Shown one piece after another: positions 37,710 to 46,717 of a stretch of 64,000 nt of DNA. Origin of the DNA: an uncultured Senegalimassilia sp. (GTDB lineage: Bacteria > Actinomycetota > Coriobacteriia > Coriobacteriales > Eggerthellaceae). The DNA lies in assembly GCF_934630535.1 (NCBI RefSeq), contig NZ_CAKTVU010000005.1, positions 62,001-126,000 of the forward strand, written 5' to 3'. Positions within the stretch are counted from its first letter, which is position 1. Each line of letters begins with the position of its first letter. A model generated the notes under the pieces. That model was given only the letters and a program-made list of their open reading frames with translations, did not search any database and was not told where the DNA came from. The translations under genes and the position numbers were made by a program.

Positions 37710-37745
37710 AAAGACCCTGGTGCGAATGCACCGGGGTCTTTTTGC
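37710..37745 (+). terminator. Terminator of the CaiA-like gene
   Basis: A 14-bp stem (AAAGACCCTGGTGC / GCACCGGGGTCTTT, one wobble) with a GAAT loop and a T5 tract. Confidence 0.9.
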
Positions 37746-37938
37746 CGTTATGGATCTTGCTATACGGTTTTGCTGCGGAACCCGACCTCGTCGTTGGGCA
37801 TGCGACCGCCTGCTACCCGCGCGATCTTCAAGGTGTATTCGGCAGGCTGTCGAACCTCGTAAGCCTTTTGCCCTCGCAAACCGCTTCCAGCTTTGCGCCG
37901 CGATGATGATGGCGGGGGATACCTGTTTCGGCATGCGA

Positions 37939-37967
37939 AAAAACCCCCGGCGTGACACGCCGGGGGC
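37939..37967 (-). terminator. Terminator of the minus-strand corrinoid-activation-like gene
   Basis: Stem CCCCCGGCGTG / CACGCCGGGGG; read on the minus strand it is followed by T6. Confidence 0.85.
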
Positions 37968-37996
37968 TTGATGATCTGCGCAAACGAGCGTTCTTC

Positions 37997-38779
37997 TTAC
38001 GCCGTTTTCTTCTCCTCGGTCTCGGATTTCTTGAACTTGCCGCGACGGCCGTGGCAGTTCATGCCGATAGCGCGGATGCTGCAGAAATCACGGTTGCGGC
38101 AGCGCGCGCAGGCGCGTTTTCGGCCGCGCTGCGAGGCATCGTACATTCCGATGACGCCGAGCGTGGCATTCTCAGAGTTCAGGGAGCCGTCATCCTCGCA
38201 TGCGAATCCCAGGCGCCGTTCGGCTTGCGTGTAGAACAAAAGCTGCGTGTTGGAATCAAGCGGGAAGTCGCTTTCGCCGGCCTGCAGCAGGTTGTCGATA
38301 TGCAGTCCCAGGGAATGGGCTTCTTCGTTGATGGCGTCGGTGATGATCTCCTCCGCGCGTCCGCCCATCGCCTGCAGGCATGCCTCGAACGCCGCGAAAT
38401 CGTCCGTGTCGTGAACCAGAAGCACGCGCAGCGCCTGGATGTTCTCGGTGGTGTCGACGCTTACCGCCACCATAACGCAGTGGTTCGCGCGACGCATGCG
38501 CTCGTATACCGCTTCGCCATGCAGCACGGCCATGGTGCCCACCAGTTTGATGCCGGGCTCGGTATAGTCGGGCGGAAGGGTGCAGATGGCCGGGTTGAAC
38601 ACCTTGTACACTCCGCGCGGATGCAGGGATTCGCAGCAGCGTGCTGCAATGGGGGCGATGCGGGACAGCACATCAGGGTTATCTTTTACCGAGTCGTCGA
38701 GAAACGCGGCGACCGTTTGGTCGTCTAACGTATCGATCTTGCAATCGATTTCCTGGATCTGGTGAGCTTGGACAGCCAT
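37997..38779 (-). CDS. Protein resembling the methionine-synthase activation (AdoMet/corrinoid reactivation) domain
   Basis: 260 residues, weakly recognised. The segment AMGGRAEEIITDAINEEAHSLG, the later SENATLGVIGMYD and a Cys cluster CARCRNRDFCSIRAIGMNC resemble stand-alone proteins related to the MetH activation domain, which carry a C-terminal CxxC...C motif. Such proteins occur near corrinoid methyltransferases, where they help reactivate Co(II). No corrinoid protein or methyltransferase partner is in the window except an unassigned SAM methyltransferase 19 kb away. ATG 38779 follows AGAGGC; the longer frame upstream is rejected. The very basic end (KFKKSETEEKK) is notable. Alternative: an FeS protein of unknown role. 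Confidence 0.5.
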   Translation of the reverse strand: MAVQAHQIQEIDCKIDTLDDQTVAAFLDDSVKDNPDVLSRIAPIAARCCESLHPRGVYKVFNPAICTLPPDYTEPGIKLVGTMAVLHGEAVYERMRRANHCVMVAVSVDTTENIQALRVLLVHDTDDFAAFEACLQAMGGRAEEIITDAINEEAHSLGLHIDNLLQAGESDFPLDSNTQLLFYTQAERRLGFACEDDGSLNSENATLGVIGMYDASQRGRKRACARCRNRDFCSIRAIGMNCHGRRGKFKKSETEEKKTA

Positions 38780-38947
38780 TACTGCCTCTTTCAGTAGAAA
38801 TGGTAATACGCTATATGGTCTATGGTAACAAGATTGCCCGAATGATATCTCAACGATTGCAAAATATTGGGTATATCTATCGCTTATCTCAACAATATAT
38901 GGGACAGATGTCAATATATGTGCATGTTTCGACCGACTGCCAGAACG

Positions 38948-39010
38948 TATAATATTCATAGGATTTTAGGGGATCCGACACAGGTTGCGTCGGATATCGA
39001 TTCGCAACCT
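38948..39010 (+). promoter_or_regulatory. coaD promoter -10 and leader with two mutually exclusive hairpins
   Basis: TATAAT at 38948-38953 heads a leader of about 95 nt. Two perfect hairpins overlap: ATCCGAC/GTCGGAT (38973-38995) and AGGTTGCG/CGCAACCT (38982-39010). They share bases 38982-38995 and cannot both form. The second is followed by a pyrimidine-rich stretch and could act as a weak terminator. Confidence 0.4.
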
Positions 39011-39055
39011 CTCTTCTTTACTTTCGTTTGAAATAGCCAGAGCGGAGGGATCACG

Positions 39056-39541
39056 ATGGTGAAACGAGCGCTTACGCCCGGTACGTTCGATCCGATCACC
39101 AGCGGTCATATGGACGTCATCACGCGTGCGTCGCGCATCATGGACGAGGTCATCGTCGCGGTTGCCGCATCGGATAAAAAGCACCCGCTGTTCGACCTTG
39201 ATGAGCGCGTTTCCCTTGTGAAGCAGGCCGTTTCCCATATCCCCAACGTTCGCGTGGAGCCGTTCGATGAGCTGCTCGTCGATTTCGCGCGCCGCATGGA
39301 TGCGGAAGTGGTGATCAAGGGGCTTCGGGCCATAACCGATTTCGAATACGAATTCCAGATGACCGCGATGAATTATCAGCTTGATCAGGAGCTTGAAACC
39401 ACGTTCATCATGTCGCCTCCTCAATATATGTACCTGTCCTCGTCCATCGTGCGCGAAATCGCCTCGATGGGAGGGTCGCTTGATGGGCTTGTTCCGGATT
39501 GCGTCAAAGTCGCGCTGCGAAACAAATTCTGCAAGGAATAG
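39056..39541 (+). CDS. coaD: Phosphopantetheine adenylyltransferase
   Basis: Penultimate step of CoA synthesis, 161 residues. The nucleotidyltransferase motif LTPGTFDPITSGHMDVI and the C-terminal YLSSSIVREIASMGG are diagnostic. GGAGGGATCACG precedes the ATG. Its place at the edge of a cluster full of CoA-thioester enzymes is noteworthy but coaD is a housekeeping gene and may simply flank the locus. Confidence 0.96.
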   Translation: MVKRALTPGTFDPITSGHMDVITRASRIMDEVIVAVAASDKKHPLFDLDERVSLVKQAVSHIPNVRVEPFDELLVDFARRMDAEVVIKGLRAITDFEYEFQMTAMNYQLDQELETTFIMSPPQYMYLSSSIVREIASMGGSLDGLVPDCVKVALRNKFCKE

Positions 39542-39724
39542 CGGTCCACCTGCAGATATGGATGATATTCATAGATATGTCCGATAGGAACATGAGGATT
39601 TTCCTAAGCTAACTACACAAGCTGCAATATGTATCCGTTTTACTCGGTCAATACCTTGGATATGATGGTTTTGAATTGTACGCGCCATTTGTGCTAGCCA
39701 CATAAGCCATGCAAGGAGGGTGTA

Positions 39725-40483
39725 ATGAACATCGTAGTTTGCGTCAAACAGGTCATGGACACGGAGGCTCTCATCGAGCTCGGTGACGACGGTAACGTGC
39801 TGACCGAAGGCCGTACCCAGATCATCGATCCCTATGGCGAGTTCGCCGTCGAGAAGGCCGTTCAGCTCAAAGAGCAGCTCGGCGGGGAAGTGACCGTCCT
39901 GTGCTATGGCGACGATGGCTGCACGTCCGCCATCCGCCATGCGCTTGCCATGGGCGCCGATAAAGCCGTTCTGGTGGAAGACGATTCCTGGCGCGCCGTC
40001 GACGCCGCGCAGTGCGCCGAGGTGCTTGCCGCATCTTTGAAGGATATGGGAGCCGACGTGATCATGGGCGGCTGGACGTCCGGTGACACCGCAAGCGCGC
40101 AGGTCATGGGTCGAATCTCGGCAATCCTGGGCATTCCCTTCGCCAACATGGTCACAAGCCTTGAGGCAACCGATTCCGGCGTGAAGGCTTCTTGCGAGGT
40201 CGACGACGGCTTCGAGGTGTGCGAGTACCAGCTCCCCGTCATCATCGGGGCGCAGCAGGGCTTGGCCGAGCCCCGTTATCCCTCTGTTCGCGACGTCATG
40301 CAGGCACGTCGCAAGCCCATCGAGCGCAAAGCCGCCGAGGTTTCCACGCCGGCTGCGATCGAGGTCGTGGGTCGCGAGCTCAAGGGCGCGCGTAGCGGCG
40401 GGCGCATCGTCGAGGGCGAGACCGTCGCCGATGCGGTTGCGGAAACGGCTCGCCTGCTTCGCAGCGAGGCCAAGGTTCTCTAG
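39725..40483 (+). CDS. etfB: Electron transfer flavoprotein beta subunit
   Basis: 252-residue EtfB (FixA-type). It begins MNIVVCVKQVMDTEA and has the nucleotide-binding-region ALAMGADKAVLVED plus the ETF beta signature near VCEYQLPVIIGAQQGLAEPRYPS. With EtfA it carries electrons between acyl-CoA dehydrogenases and the membrane. AAGGAGGGTGTA precedes the ATG. It starts an etfB-etfA-oxidoreductase operon with short gaps, so these ETFs most likely serve the membrane enzyme two genes on rather than NAD-linked bifurcation. Confidence 0.94.
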   Translation: MNIVVCVKQVMDTEALIELGDDGNVLTEGRTQIIDPYGEFAVEKAVQLKEQLGGEVTVLCYGDDGCTSAIRHALAMGADKAVLVEDDSWRAVDAAQCAEVLAASLKDMGADVIMGGWTSGDTASAQVMGRISAILGIPFANMVTSLEATDSGVKASCEVDDGFEVCEYQLPVIIGAQQGLAEPRYPSVRDVMQARRKPIERKAAEVSTPAAIEVVGRELKGARSGGRIVEGETVADAVAETARLLRSEAKVL

Positions 40484-40543
40484 AGTAGCTCTTTTCATCG
40501 ATTTTCGTTCGTATCAGCGATCAACGAGAGGAAGGTCGTCCTC

Positions 40544-41524
40544 ATGTCCGGTATTTGGGTTTGCATAGAGGCAGGCAGCGGTGAGCTTCGCGGTGTCGCC
40601 TATGAGATGATCACCGCCGCACGCACGCTTGCCGATGCTGCTGGCCAGCAGGTCAGCGCGCTTGTGTGGGGCGAAGGCGCGAAGGACAACGCCGACAAGC
40701 TCGGCGCCTGCGGTGCCGATAGCGTCGTCGTCATCGAAACGGCTGGCGATGAAGCGGGCCGTCCCGCCGAGGTGAGCGGCGCCGTCGCGCAACTGGCGCA
40801 GGAGCAGTCTCCGAGCGTGGTCTTGTTCGCCGATGGCGCGTTTGCGCGCTCCGTTGCGCCTGCGTTGGCCCAGAAGCTCAACGCTGCGTATGTCGGCGAT
40901 GTCGTCGACGTCGCCTTCGATGGCGCCCCCGTCTTCACGCGCCTTCCGTATTCCGGCAAGGTCATCGAGCAGGTCCGTCCCGCAAGCGCCGCCGCTACCG
41001 CCATCGCCACCATCCGACCGAAGGCATTCGAGGCCGCCGAGCCGCTAGAGGGCCGCACCGCCGGCATCAGCACGTTCGCCGCAACCCCTCAAGCGGCTGC
41101 CCGCGTGCTCTGCGACGTTATCCGCTCCGTCTCCGAGCGCGTCGATCTGTCCGAAGCCGACATCGTGGTTTCCGGCGGTCGCGGCGTGAAGGGCGCCGAG
41201 GGCTTCAAGGTGCTCGAGGAGCTTGCCGACGTCCTGGGCGCTGCCGTCGGCGCGTCCCGTCCGGCGATCGACGAGGGCTGGATCGATGCGCAGTATCAGG
41301 TGGGCCAGACCGGCAAGACCGTTGCCCCCTCGCTCTACATCGCGTGCGGCATCTCCGGCTCCATCCAGCATATGGCGGGAATCTCCGCATCGAAGTACAT
41401 CGTCGCCATCAACAAAGATCCCGAGGCCGAGATCTTCGCCCAGGCAGACTACGGCATCGTGGCCGACCTGTTCGAGGCCGTGCCGCTGCTGACGCAGCAG
41501 CTTCGCGACATGCTGCAAGCATAG
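40544..41524 (+). CDS. etfA: Electron transfer flavoprotein alpha subunit
   Basis: 326-residue EtfA (FixB-type) with the FAD-binding C-terminal domain: [47 protein letters not shown] and [32 protein letters not shown] precedes the ATG. It pairs with EtfB just upstream. ETF alpha/beta dimers accept electrons from several acyl-CoA dehydrogenases; four such genes lie within 18 kb here. Confidence 0.95.
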   Translation: MSGIWVCIEAGSGELRGVAYEMITAARTLADAAGQQVSALVWGEGAKDNADKLGACGADSVVVIETAGDEAGRPAEVSGAVAQLAQEQSPSVVLFADGAFARSVAPALAQKLNAAYVGDVVDVAFDGAPVFTRLPYSGKVIEQVRPASAAATAIATIRPKAFEAAEPLEGRTAGISTFAATPQAAARVLCDVIRSVSERVDLSEADIVVSGGRGVKGAEGFKVLEELADVLGAAVGASRPAIDEGWIDAQYQVGQTGKTVAPSLYIACGISGSIQHMAGISASKYIVAINKDPEAEIFAQADYGIVADLFEAVPLLTQQLRDMLQA

Positions 41525-41578
41525 GCGAGCGCGCAAGAACCCGCTTGTGATTCATCGACCGCAACCAAGGAAGGCATT

Positions 41579-43642
41579 ATGGAAGACACAGCAACACGTG
41601 AGGTCATGTGGAACATCGATCATTCCCTTACCTGGGTAATGTATCTGCTCTTCCTGGTTGCGCTCGGTTTCTGCATCTACTTCCTGGTGAAGCGTTGGCG
41701 CCTTATGTCGATCGGCGCCCCGGTTGATCGAACGAGCGATTGGAAGGTCCGCGCGAAGGGCATGATCGCCGACGCGCTTTTGCAGCTTCGCGTCCTGAAG
41801 AAACCCGGTGCGGGCGTTATGCACCTTGGAATGTATGTCGGCATGATCATCATGCTCATCGCCACGGTTGTCACGGCGGCGCAGTTCGACCTGGGCTTTC
41901 AGCTTATCTACGGTGATTTCTACCTGTACTTCATGGCGCTTGCCGTCGATCTTGCCGGTTTGGCGTTCTGCATCGCCATGGTCGCCTGCATCATAAGGCG
42001 CATCGTGAACAAGAAGCTCGATACGAAGCCCGGCGACATCATCGTGCTCGTGCTGCTGCTCGTCATCGGCTTGAGCGGTTTTGCGGTCGAGGGCCTTCGC
42101 ATCGTCGGCACGGACGACCCGTGGCGCGCATGGTCGCCTATCGGCAACATGGTTGCCATGCTCTTCGCCAACTTCACCCCCGAGCAGATCTCGCTTACCC
42201 ATCAGATCATCTGGTGGAGCCATATGGGCATGGCTTTCGCGCTCATCGCGTATTGGATGTATTCGAAGCTCGTTCACGTGCTGCTCATGCCGGCAGATGT
42301 CTGGTGCCGCTCGCTCGAGCCGAAGGGCACGCTTCCCTATATCAACGTCGAAGATGAGAACCTCACCACTATGGGCGTGGGTCAACTTGAGGACTTCACC
42401 TGGAAGGATCTGCTCGATGCCGAGGCGTGCATCCGTTGCGGACGTTGCGAGGACGTGTGCCCCGCATTCAATACCGGCAAGGACCTTTCCCCGAAGAACA
42501 TGGTGCAATCCTTGCGCAGCGAGCTGGAGATCCGCGGGCCCATCGTGTGGAAAGCGCAGCATGAAGGTGCGAAGCGCGATGAGATGGGCGTGTACATCGC
42601 CAGCAGCGGCGAGCCCTATGCGTTCGATGAGCAGCAGCAATCCACCATGGATCGCACGCTTGTCGGCGATGCGGTGAATACCCAGTCGATATGGGATTGC
42701 ACGACCTGCGGTGCATGCATGGCGGCATGTCCCACCTTGGTCGAGCATGCCCCGAAGATCGTCAAGATGCGCACCTATCAGGTGTCCATGGAAAGCGCAT
42801 TCCCTTCCGAGGCCCAGGCCACGTTCCGCAACCTTGAGAACAACGGCAATCCTTGGGGCCTGGGGTGGCAGACGCGCTCGAAGTGGGCGGAAGGCTTGGA
42901 CATCCCCACGCTAGCCGAGCATCCCGATGCCGAGTATCTGTACTGGCCGGGCTGCTCCGGCGCCTTTGACGCCCGCAGCCGCAAGGTTTCCATCGCGCTC
43001 GTGGGCCTGTTGAAGAAGGCCGGCGTCGATTTCGCCATCCTCGGAAACGAGGAGAAGTGCTGCGGCGACTCGGCTCGCCGTCTGGGCAACGAGTTCGTGT
43101 ATTACATGCTTGCGCAGGAGAACATCGCCACGTTGCAGGCGTATGGCGTGAAGAAGATCATCGTGCAGTGCCCGCACTGCATGCAGGCCCTGTCGCGCGA
43201 TTACCCTCAGCTTGGCGGGCATTTCGAGGTCATCCATCACTCCCAGCTTCTCGCCGAGCTCGTACGGGAGGGAAAGCTGCAATGTTCGGCTCCCGACGGC
43301 ACGAAGATCGCAGTGCACGATTCCTGCTACCTTGGCCGTTATCAGGACGAATACGAGGCTCCTCGTGCGGTTGTCAGCGCAGCGGGCGGTCATGTCGTCG
43401 AGTTCGAGCGCTCGCATGAGAAGAGCTTCTGCTGCGGTGCGGGCGGTGGCCGTATGTGGCTTGAGGATGCCTCCGGCAAGCGCATGGGGGATGAGCGTGC
43501 CAAGCAGGCGCTTGACACCGCATGCGACCAGGTTGCCACGTCGTGCCCGTTCTGCCTGACCATGCTCAGCGATGGTATGGCCGCATGCGACAGCGAGACG
43601 AAGGTTTACGATATCGCGGAACTGTTAGCGCAGGTGCAGTGA
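41579..43642 (+). CDS. Membrane ETF:(mena)quinone oxidoreductase, NarI/HdrD-like fusion
   Basis: 687 residues in four parts. Residues ~15-250 are about six membrane helices with histidines placed like a NarI-type cytochrome b (for example THQIIWWSHMGMAF). Two 4Fe-4S motifs follow, CIRCGRCEDVCP (~284) and CTTCGACMAACP (~373). Two CCG domains of the HdrD type come next, with CCGD (~492) and CCGAGGG (~616). This matches the membrane FeS oxidoreductases encoded beside etfBA in anaerobes and thought to link ETF to menaquinone. It is 54 nt after etfA. AAGGAAGG precedes the ATG. Direction of electron flow is not shown by sequence. Confidence 0.88.
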   Translation: MEDTATREVMWNIDHSLTWVMYLLFLVALGFCIYFLVKRWRLMSIGAPVDRTSDWKVRAKGMIADALLQLRVLKKPGAGVMHLGMYVGMIIMLIATVVTAAQFDLGFQLIYGDFYLYFMALAVDLAGLAFCIAMVACIIRRIVNKKLDTKPGDIIVLVLLLVIGLSGFAVEGLRIVGTDDPWRAWSPIGNMVAMLFANFTPEQISLTHQIIWWSHMGMAFALIAYWMYSKLVHVLLMPADVWCRSLEPKGTLPYINVEDENLTTMGVGQLEDFTWKDLLDAEACIRCGRCEDVCPAFNTGKDLSPKNMVQSLRSELEIRGPIVWKAQHEGAKRDEMGVYIASSGEPYAFDEQQQSTMDRTLVGDAVNTQSIWDCTTCGACMAACPTLVEHAPKIVKMRTYQVSMESAFPSEAQATFRNLENNGNPWGLGWQTRSKWAEGLDIPTLAEHPDAEYLYWPGCSGAFDARSRKVSIALVGLLKKAGVDFAILGNEEKCCGDSARRLGNEFVYYMLAQENIATLQAYGVKKIIVQCPHCMQALSRDYPQLGGHFEVIHHSQLLAELVREGKLQCSAPDGTKIAVHDSCYLGRYQDEYEAPRAVVSAAGGHVVEFERSHEKSFCCGAGGGRMWLEDASGKRMGDERAKQALDTACDQVATSCPFCLTMLSDGMAACDSETKVYDIAELLAQVQ

Positions 43643-43644
43643 TC

Positions 43645-44538
43645 ATGGATGAGCCTCGCATTCTCGGAATCACCGACATCCTCTCCTCGGGCGCTTGCCT
43701 TGAGTATGCCGTTCCACCCAAATTGCGCGATGGCGTCGCCGCATATCTCGAACGGCGCGATGCCGGCGAGGATGATGCGGCGAAGCCGCGTCTCTCCTCG
43801 ACCGTCATGTTGCTTCGCGATAAGACGACGGCCTCGCAGGGCTTTCAGGTGTTCATGCAGCAGCGTGCCTCCACGATGGCCTTCGTTCCCGATGCGGTCG
43901 TGTTCCCGGGCGGCAGCTTCGACCCGGTCGACGATGCGCACGATATCCCCTGGGAGGGCCCAAGCGTTTCCGAATGGGCTTCGTTGATGGGATGCGATGA
44001 TCAAACGGCTCGAAGGGCCTTGGTCACCGCGGCGCGCGAGGTATTCGAGGAGACGGGAGTGCTGCTCGCCCGAAGGGCGGATGGCGCCGATTTCGACGAC
44101 CCCATGAAAAGCCCGGAGCTTCGACAGGCCAGGGCGCAGCTCTCCGAGCATGCGCTTTCGTTTGGGCAGATGCTCGAGGATATCGGCGCCGTGCTCTGGA
44201 CGGATCTGCTCCATGCGTGCGCGCATTGGGTGACGCCGCCAAGCGAACGACGTCGTTACAGCACGTTCTTCTTTAGGGCGCGCATGCCGCAAGGCCAAGT
44301 CGCAGACGGACGTACCACCGAAGCGGTGAAGACGGGCTGGGCGGAACCTTCGTGGCTTTTGGACCAGCAGAGAAACGGGAAGCTGTTGATCATGCCGCCA
44401 ACGGTCTCGAACTTATGCGATTTGGCGGCTTCGGAGAACGTGGCGCAAGCATGCGAGCGGAACAGCACCATCCATGTGCACCCTTCGCCGGCTCGCAGGG
44501 CTGACGGCTCGTTAGTGTTTAGGAGCGTGATTGGCTGA
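43645..44538 (+). CDS. NUDIX hydrolase (NUDT7/NUDT19-like, possible CoA-ester hydrolase)
   Basis: 297 residues. The Nudix box is split: GGSFDPVDD, an insertion of about 40 residues, then AAREVFEETGV, as in NUDT7/NUDT19-type proteins, some of which hydrolyse CoA and acyl-CoAs. That activity would fit the acyl-CoA cluster but is inferred. ATG 43645 lies 3 nt after the oxidoreductase stop; the upstream in-frame extension would overlap that gene and is rejected. The stop overlaps the next ATG (TGATG), so it is co-translated with the MBL hydrolase. Confidence 0.78.
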   Translation: MDEPRILGITDILSSGACLEYAVPPKLRDGVAAYLERRDAGEDDAAKPRLSSTVMLLRDKTTASQGFQVFMQQRASTMAFVPDAVVFPGGSFDPVDDAHDIPWEGPSVSEWASLMGCDDQTARRALVTAAREVFEETGVLLARRADGADFDDPMKSPELRQARAQLSEHALSFGQMLEDIGAVLWTDLLHACAHWVTPPSERRRYSTFFFRARMPQGQVADGRTTEAVKTGWAEPSWLLDQQRNGKLLIMPPTVSNLCDLAASENVAQACERNSTIHVHPSPARRADGSLVFRSVIG

Positions 44539-45341
44539 TGACTGCAACGAACCCATGGCGCGGCGGACAGGTCGGGGAGTATGCGTTCTGCATTCTCGCG
44601 AACAACCCCTCGCCGCTTACCTATATCGGCACGAACACATGGATCGTCGGGGCTGCGGATGCACCGGCGTGCGTGGTCGTCGATCCGGGTCCCGATGATG
44701 CGGATCACCTTCAAGATGTGCTCGATTATGTAGCCAAAGCGGGGAAGAAGATCGCCGCTATTATCGCAACGCACGGTCACGCGGACCATTCCGGCGGTGC
44801 GCGCAGCCTGTCGCTTTTGAGCGGCGCGCCGGTATTGAAGCAGGCCGACGGCTTGCTTCCGCCTGGTCGTCTGAACGTCAACGGCATCGGCGTCGATCTT
44901 GAGGTCGTTCCGTTGCCGGGGCATTCCAGCGATTCGGTGGGAATTTACGTTGCGCAGGGCAAGTTCGTTTTGACAGGTGACATGATCTTCCGTCAAAGCT
45001 CGACGATGATTTGCTGGCCGGATGGCATTTTGGCCGCATACATGAACAGCCTCGATTCACTTGCCCGTTTCGTCGAGGAACACGATGTCGAGCTGTTCCT
45101 AACCGGGCATGGCCCGTATATCGAGGACCCCGCAGACCGCATCACCCGTGCGCGTGCGCATCGCATGATGCGCCTGAACCAGGTTGTGTCCGCGGTTCGT
45201 TCCGGCATTCCCGCTCGCGCCGACGTGCTGGTGGAAACCCTGTACAACGACGTCGATTCCAGCCTTATGCAAGGTGCTCGACGCAGCGTCAACGCGCAGT
45301 TGAGGTTTGCCTACGACACAGGGTTGCTCGAGGAACACTAG
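44538..45341 (+). CDS. Metallo-beta-lactamase-fold hydrolase
   Basis: 267-residue MBL-fold protein with the metal motif THGHADHSGG and later ligands in PLPGHSSDS, LTGDMIF and TGHGPYIED; a C-terminal helical extension follows, as in LACTB2-like members. Such proteins hydrolyse thioesters, RNA or lactones. In an operon with etfBA, the membrane oxidoreductase and a CoA-type Nudix gene, a thioesterase role is attractive but unproven. Its ATG overlaps the Nudix stop codon. A strong terminator ends this operon. Confidence 0.8.
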   Translation: MTATNPWRGGQVGEYAFCILANNPSPLTYIGTNTWIVGAADAPACVVVDPGPDDADHLQDVLDYVAKAGKKIAAIIATHGHADHSGGARSLSLLSGAPVLKQADGLLPPGRLNVNGIGVDLEVVPLPGHSSDSVGIYVAQGKFVLTGDMIFRQSSTMICWPDGILAAYMNSLDSLARFVEEHDVELFLTGHGPYIEDPADRITRARAHRMMRLNQVVSAVRSGIPARADVLVETLYNDVDSSLMQGARRSVNAQLRFAYDTGLLEEH

Positions 45342-45350
45342 AAGAATGAC

Positions 45351-45395
45351 AAAGGGCTCGTGCTCGTTTGCCTGCAGACGGCACGAGCCCTTTTT
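45351..45395 (+). terminator. Terminator of the etfBA operon
   Basis: A 13-bp perfect stem (AAAGGGCTCGTGC / GCACGAGCCCTTT) with a 17-nt loop and a T5 run. Confidence 0.9.
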
Positions 45396-45453
45396 CATCA
45401 TGCGATAAGCGCACATTCATCCCGATTGCACGCGTTACGAAAGGAGAAGGCAC

Positions 45454-46602
45454 ATGGCACTACTGTACACGGAGGAGCAGAAAGAGCTCATCAAAGCTGT
45501 TCGCGATGTGGCTGAAAACCAGATCAAGCCGCACGTCGCCGCAGCGGATGAGGCGGGCAAAACCCCTGACGAGCTTTGGAAGTACGGCTTCGACCTTGGC
45601 CTGCACTTGGTCGAGATCCCCGAGGAGTTCGGTGGCCTCGGCCTTGATTACGAAACCTGTGCCATGATGTTCGAGGAGCTTGCAAAGGTCGATGCCGCAT
45701 ACGCCGACACCTTCGTGACGAACTTCGTCGCATTCCGCAACATCCATCTGAAGGGCACGCCTGAACAGGCTCAGCACTTTGTCGATAAGACTATCGACAA
45801 CGGTTTCGCCGCCTTCTGCCTCACCGAGGCCAATGCCGGGTCCGACGTTGCCGGCATGAAGTCCACCGCCGTGCTCGATGGCGATGAGTACGTGCTCAAC
45901 GGCACCAAGACCTTCATCACCAACGGCTCCATCGCCTCCATCTACGTGATCTTCGCCAAGACCGACCCCGAGGCGCGCGGTCATGGCATCACGGCATTCC
46001 TGGTCGATCGCGACACGCCCGGCTTGTCCGCCGGCGCCCATGAGAACAAGATGGGATTCAGGCTCTCGGACACCACCGAGGTCATCATGGACAACGTCCG
46101 CGTTCCGAAAAGCGCCGTCATCGGCCAGCCTGGGGAAGGCATGAGCATCGCGCTGAACGCCCTGAACCTCTCCCGTGCCTTCATCTCCACCTTAGGCGTC
46201 GGCATCATGCAGCGCGCGCTCGATGAGGCCGTGGCTTACGCTCAGCAGCGCAAGCAGTTTGGCAAGCGCCTCATCGACTTCCAGATGGTGCAGTCCCTGC
46301 TCGCCGATATGGCCATCAAAACCGAGGCGTCCCGCGTCATGGTGAACAACTGCATGCGCTTGATGGACAAGGGCGACCTGGTCCGCGGCGAGGGCGCCAT
46401 CGTGAAGACGTTCGTCACCGATTCCATGCAGGAAGTCACCTCCAACGCCGTACAGGTCTTCGGCGGCTACGGTTTCAGCAAGGATTACCCTGTTGAGAAG
46501 CTCATGCGCGACTCGAAGGTGTTCCAGATCTTCGAGGGCACCAACCAGATCCAGCGCATGACCATCGCGAAGAACCTCGACGCCGAATACCGTCAGGGTT
46601 AA
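45454..46602 (+). CDS. Acyl-CoA dehydrogenase, short-chain/butyryl-CoA-dehydrogenase type
   Basis: 382 residues with the family landmarks LTEANAGSDVAGMKSTA, LNGTKTFITNGSIA and RKQFGKRLIDFQMVQ. The catalytic loop reads FQIFEGTNQIQRM, with the normal glutamate, so it can abstract the alpha-proton; it resembles butyryl-CoA dehydrogenases. AAAGGAGAAGG precedes the ATG. It lies right after the etfBA operon and is bounded by terminators on both sides, so it is monocistronic. Substrate chain length cannot be deduced. Confidence 0.92.
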   Translation: MALLYTEEQKELIKAVRDVAENQIKPHVAAADEAGKTPDELWKYGFDLGLHLVEIPEEFGGLGLDYETCAMMFEELAKVDAAYADTFVTNFVAFRNIHLKGTPEQAQHFVDKTIDNGFAAFCLTEANAGSDVAGMKSTAVLDGDEYVLNGTKTFITNGSIASIYVIFAKTDPEARGHGITAFLVDRDTPGLSAGAHENKMGFRLSDTTEVIMDNVRVPKSAVIGQPGEGMSIALNALNLSRAFISTLGVGIMQRALDEAVAYAQQRKQFGKRLIDFQMVQSLLADMAIKTEASRVMVNNCMRLMDKGDLVRGEGAIVKTFVTDSMQEVTSNAVQVFGGYGFSKDYPVEKLMRDSKVFQIFEGTNQIQRMTIAKNLDAEYRQG

Positions 46603-46626
46603 TCGCTCGATACCAGATCGCAGCTT

Positions 46627-46652
46627 AGGCGCCGGTTGTCCGGCGCCTTTTT
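46627..46652 (+). terminator. Terminator of the acyl-CoA dehydrogenase gene
   Basis: A 9-bp stem (AGGCGCCGG / CCGGCGCCT) with a TTGT loop and a T5 run. Confidence 0.88.
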
Positions 46653-46666
46653 CGTCTTGCAGCATA

Positions 46667-46696
46667 AAAGAAGGACCGCATCTGCGGTCCTTCTTT
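46667..46696. terminator. Bidirectional terminator between acyl-CoA dehydrogenase and acyl-CoA ligase genes
   Basis: A 13-bp stem (AAAGAAGGACCGC / GCGGTCCTTCTTT) with a 4-nt loop, A/T-flanked. Confidence 0.85.
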
Positions 46697-46717
46697 AGGT
46701 GATCTGCTGATCAGGTG

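Larger units (their letters stand above)
37653..37996. other. Convergent spacer with two terminators
   Basis: No gene visible. Contains the terminators of the acyl-CoA dehydrogenase (37710-37745) and of the opposite-strand gene (37939-37967); about 190 nt between them show nothing. Confidence 0.5.

Noticed and set aside
34122..37958. 1278-codon open frame on the minus strand across the OYE-like and CaiA-like genes
   Set aside because: It is antisense to two clear enzymes, has no ribosome site and no family features; high-GC codon bias leaves antisense frames open.
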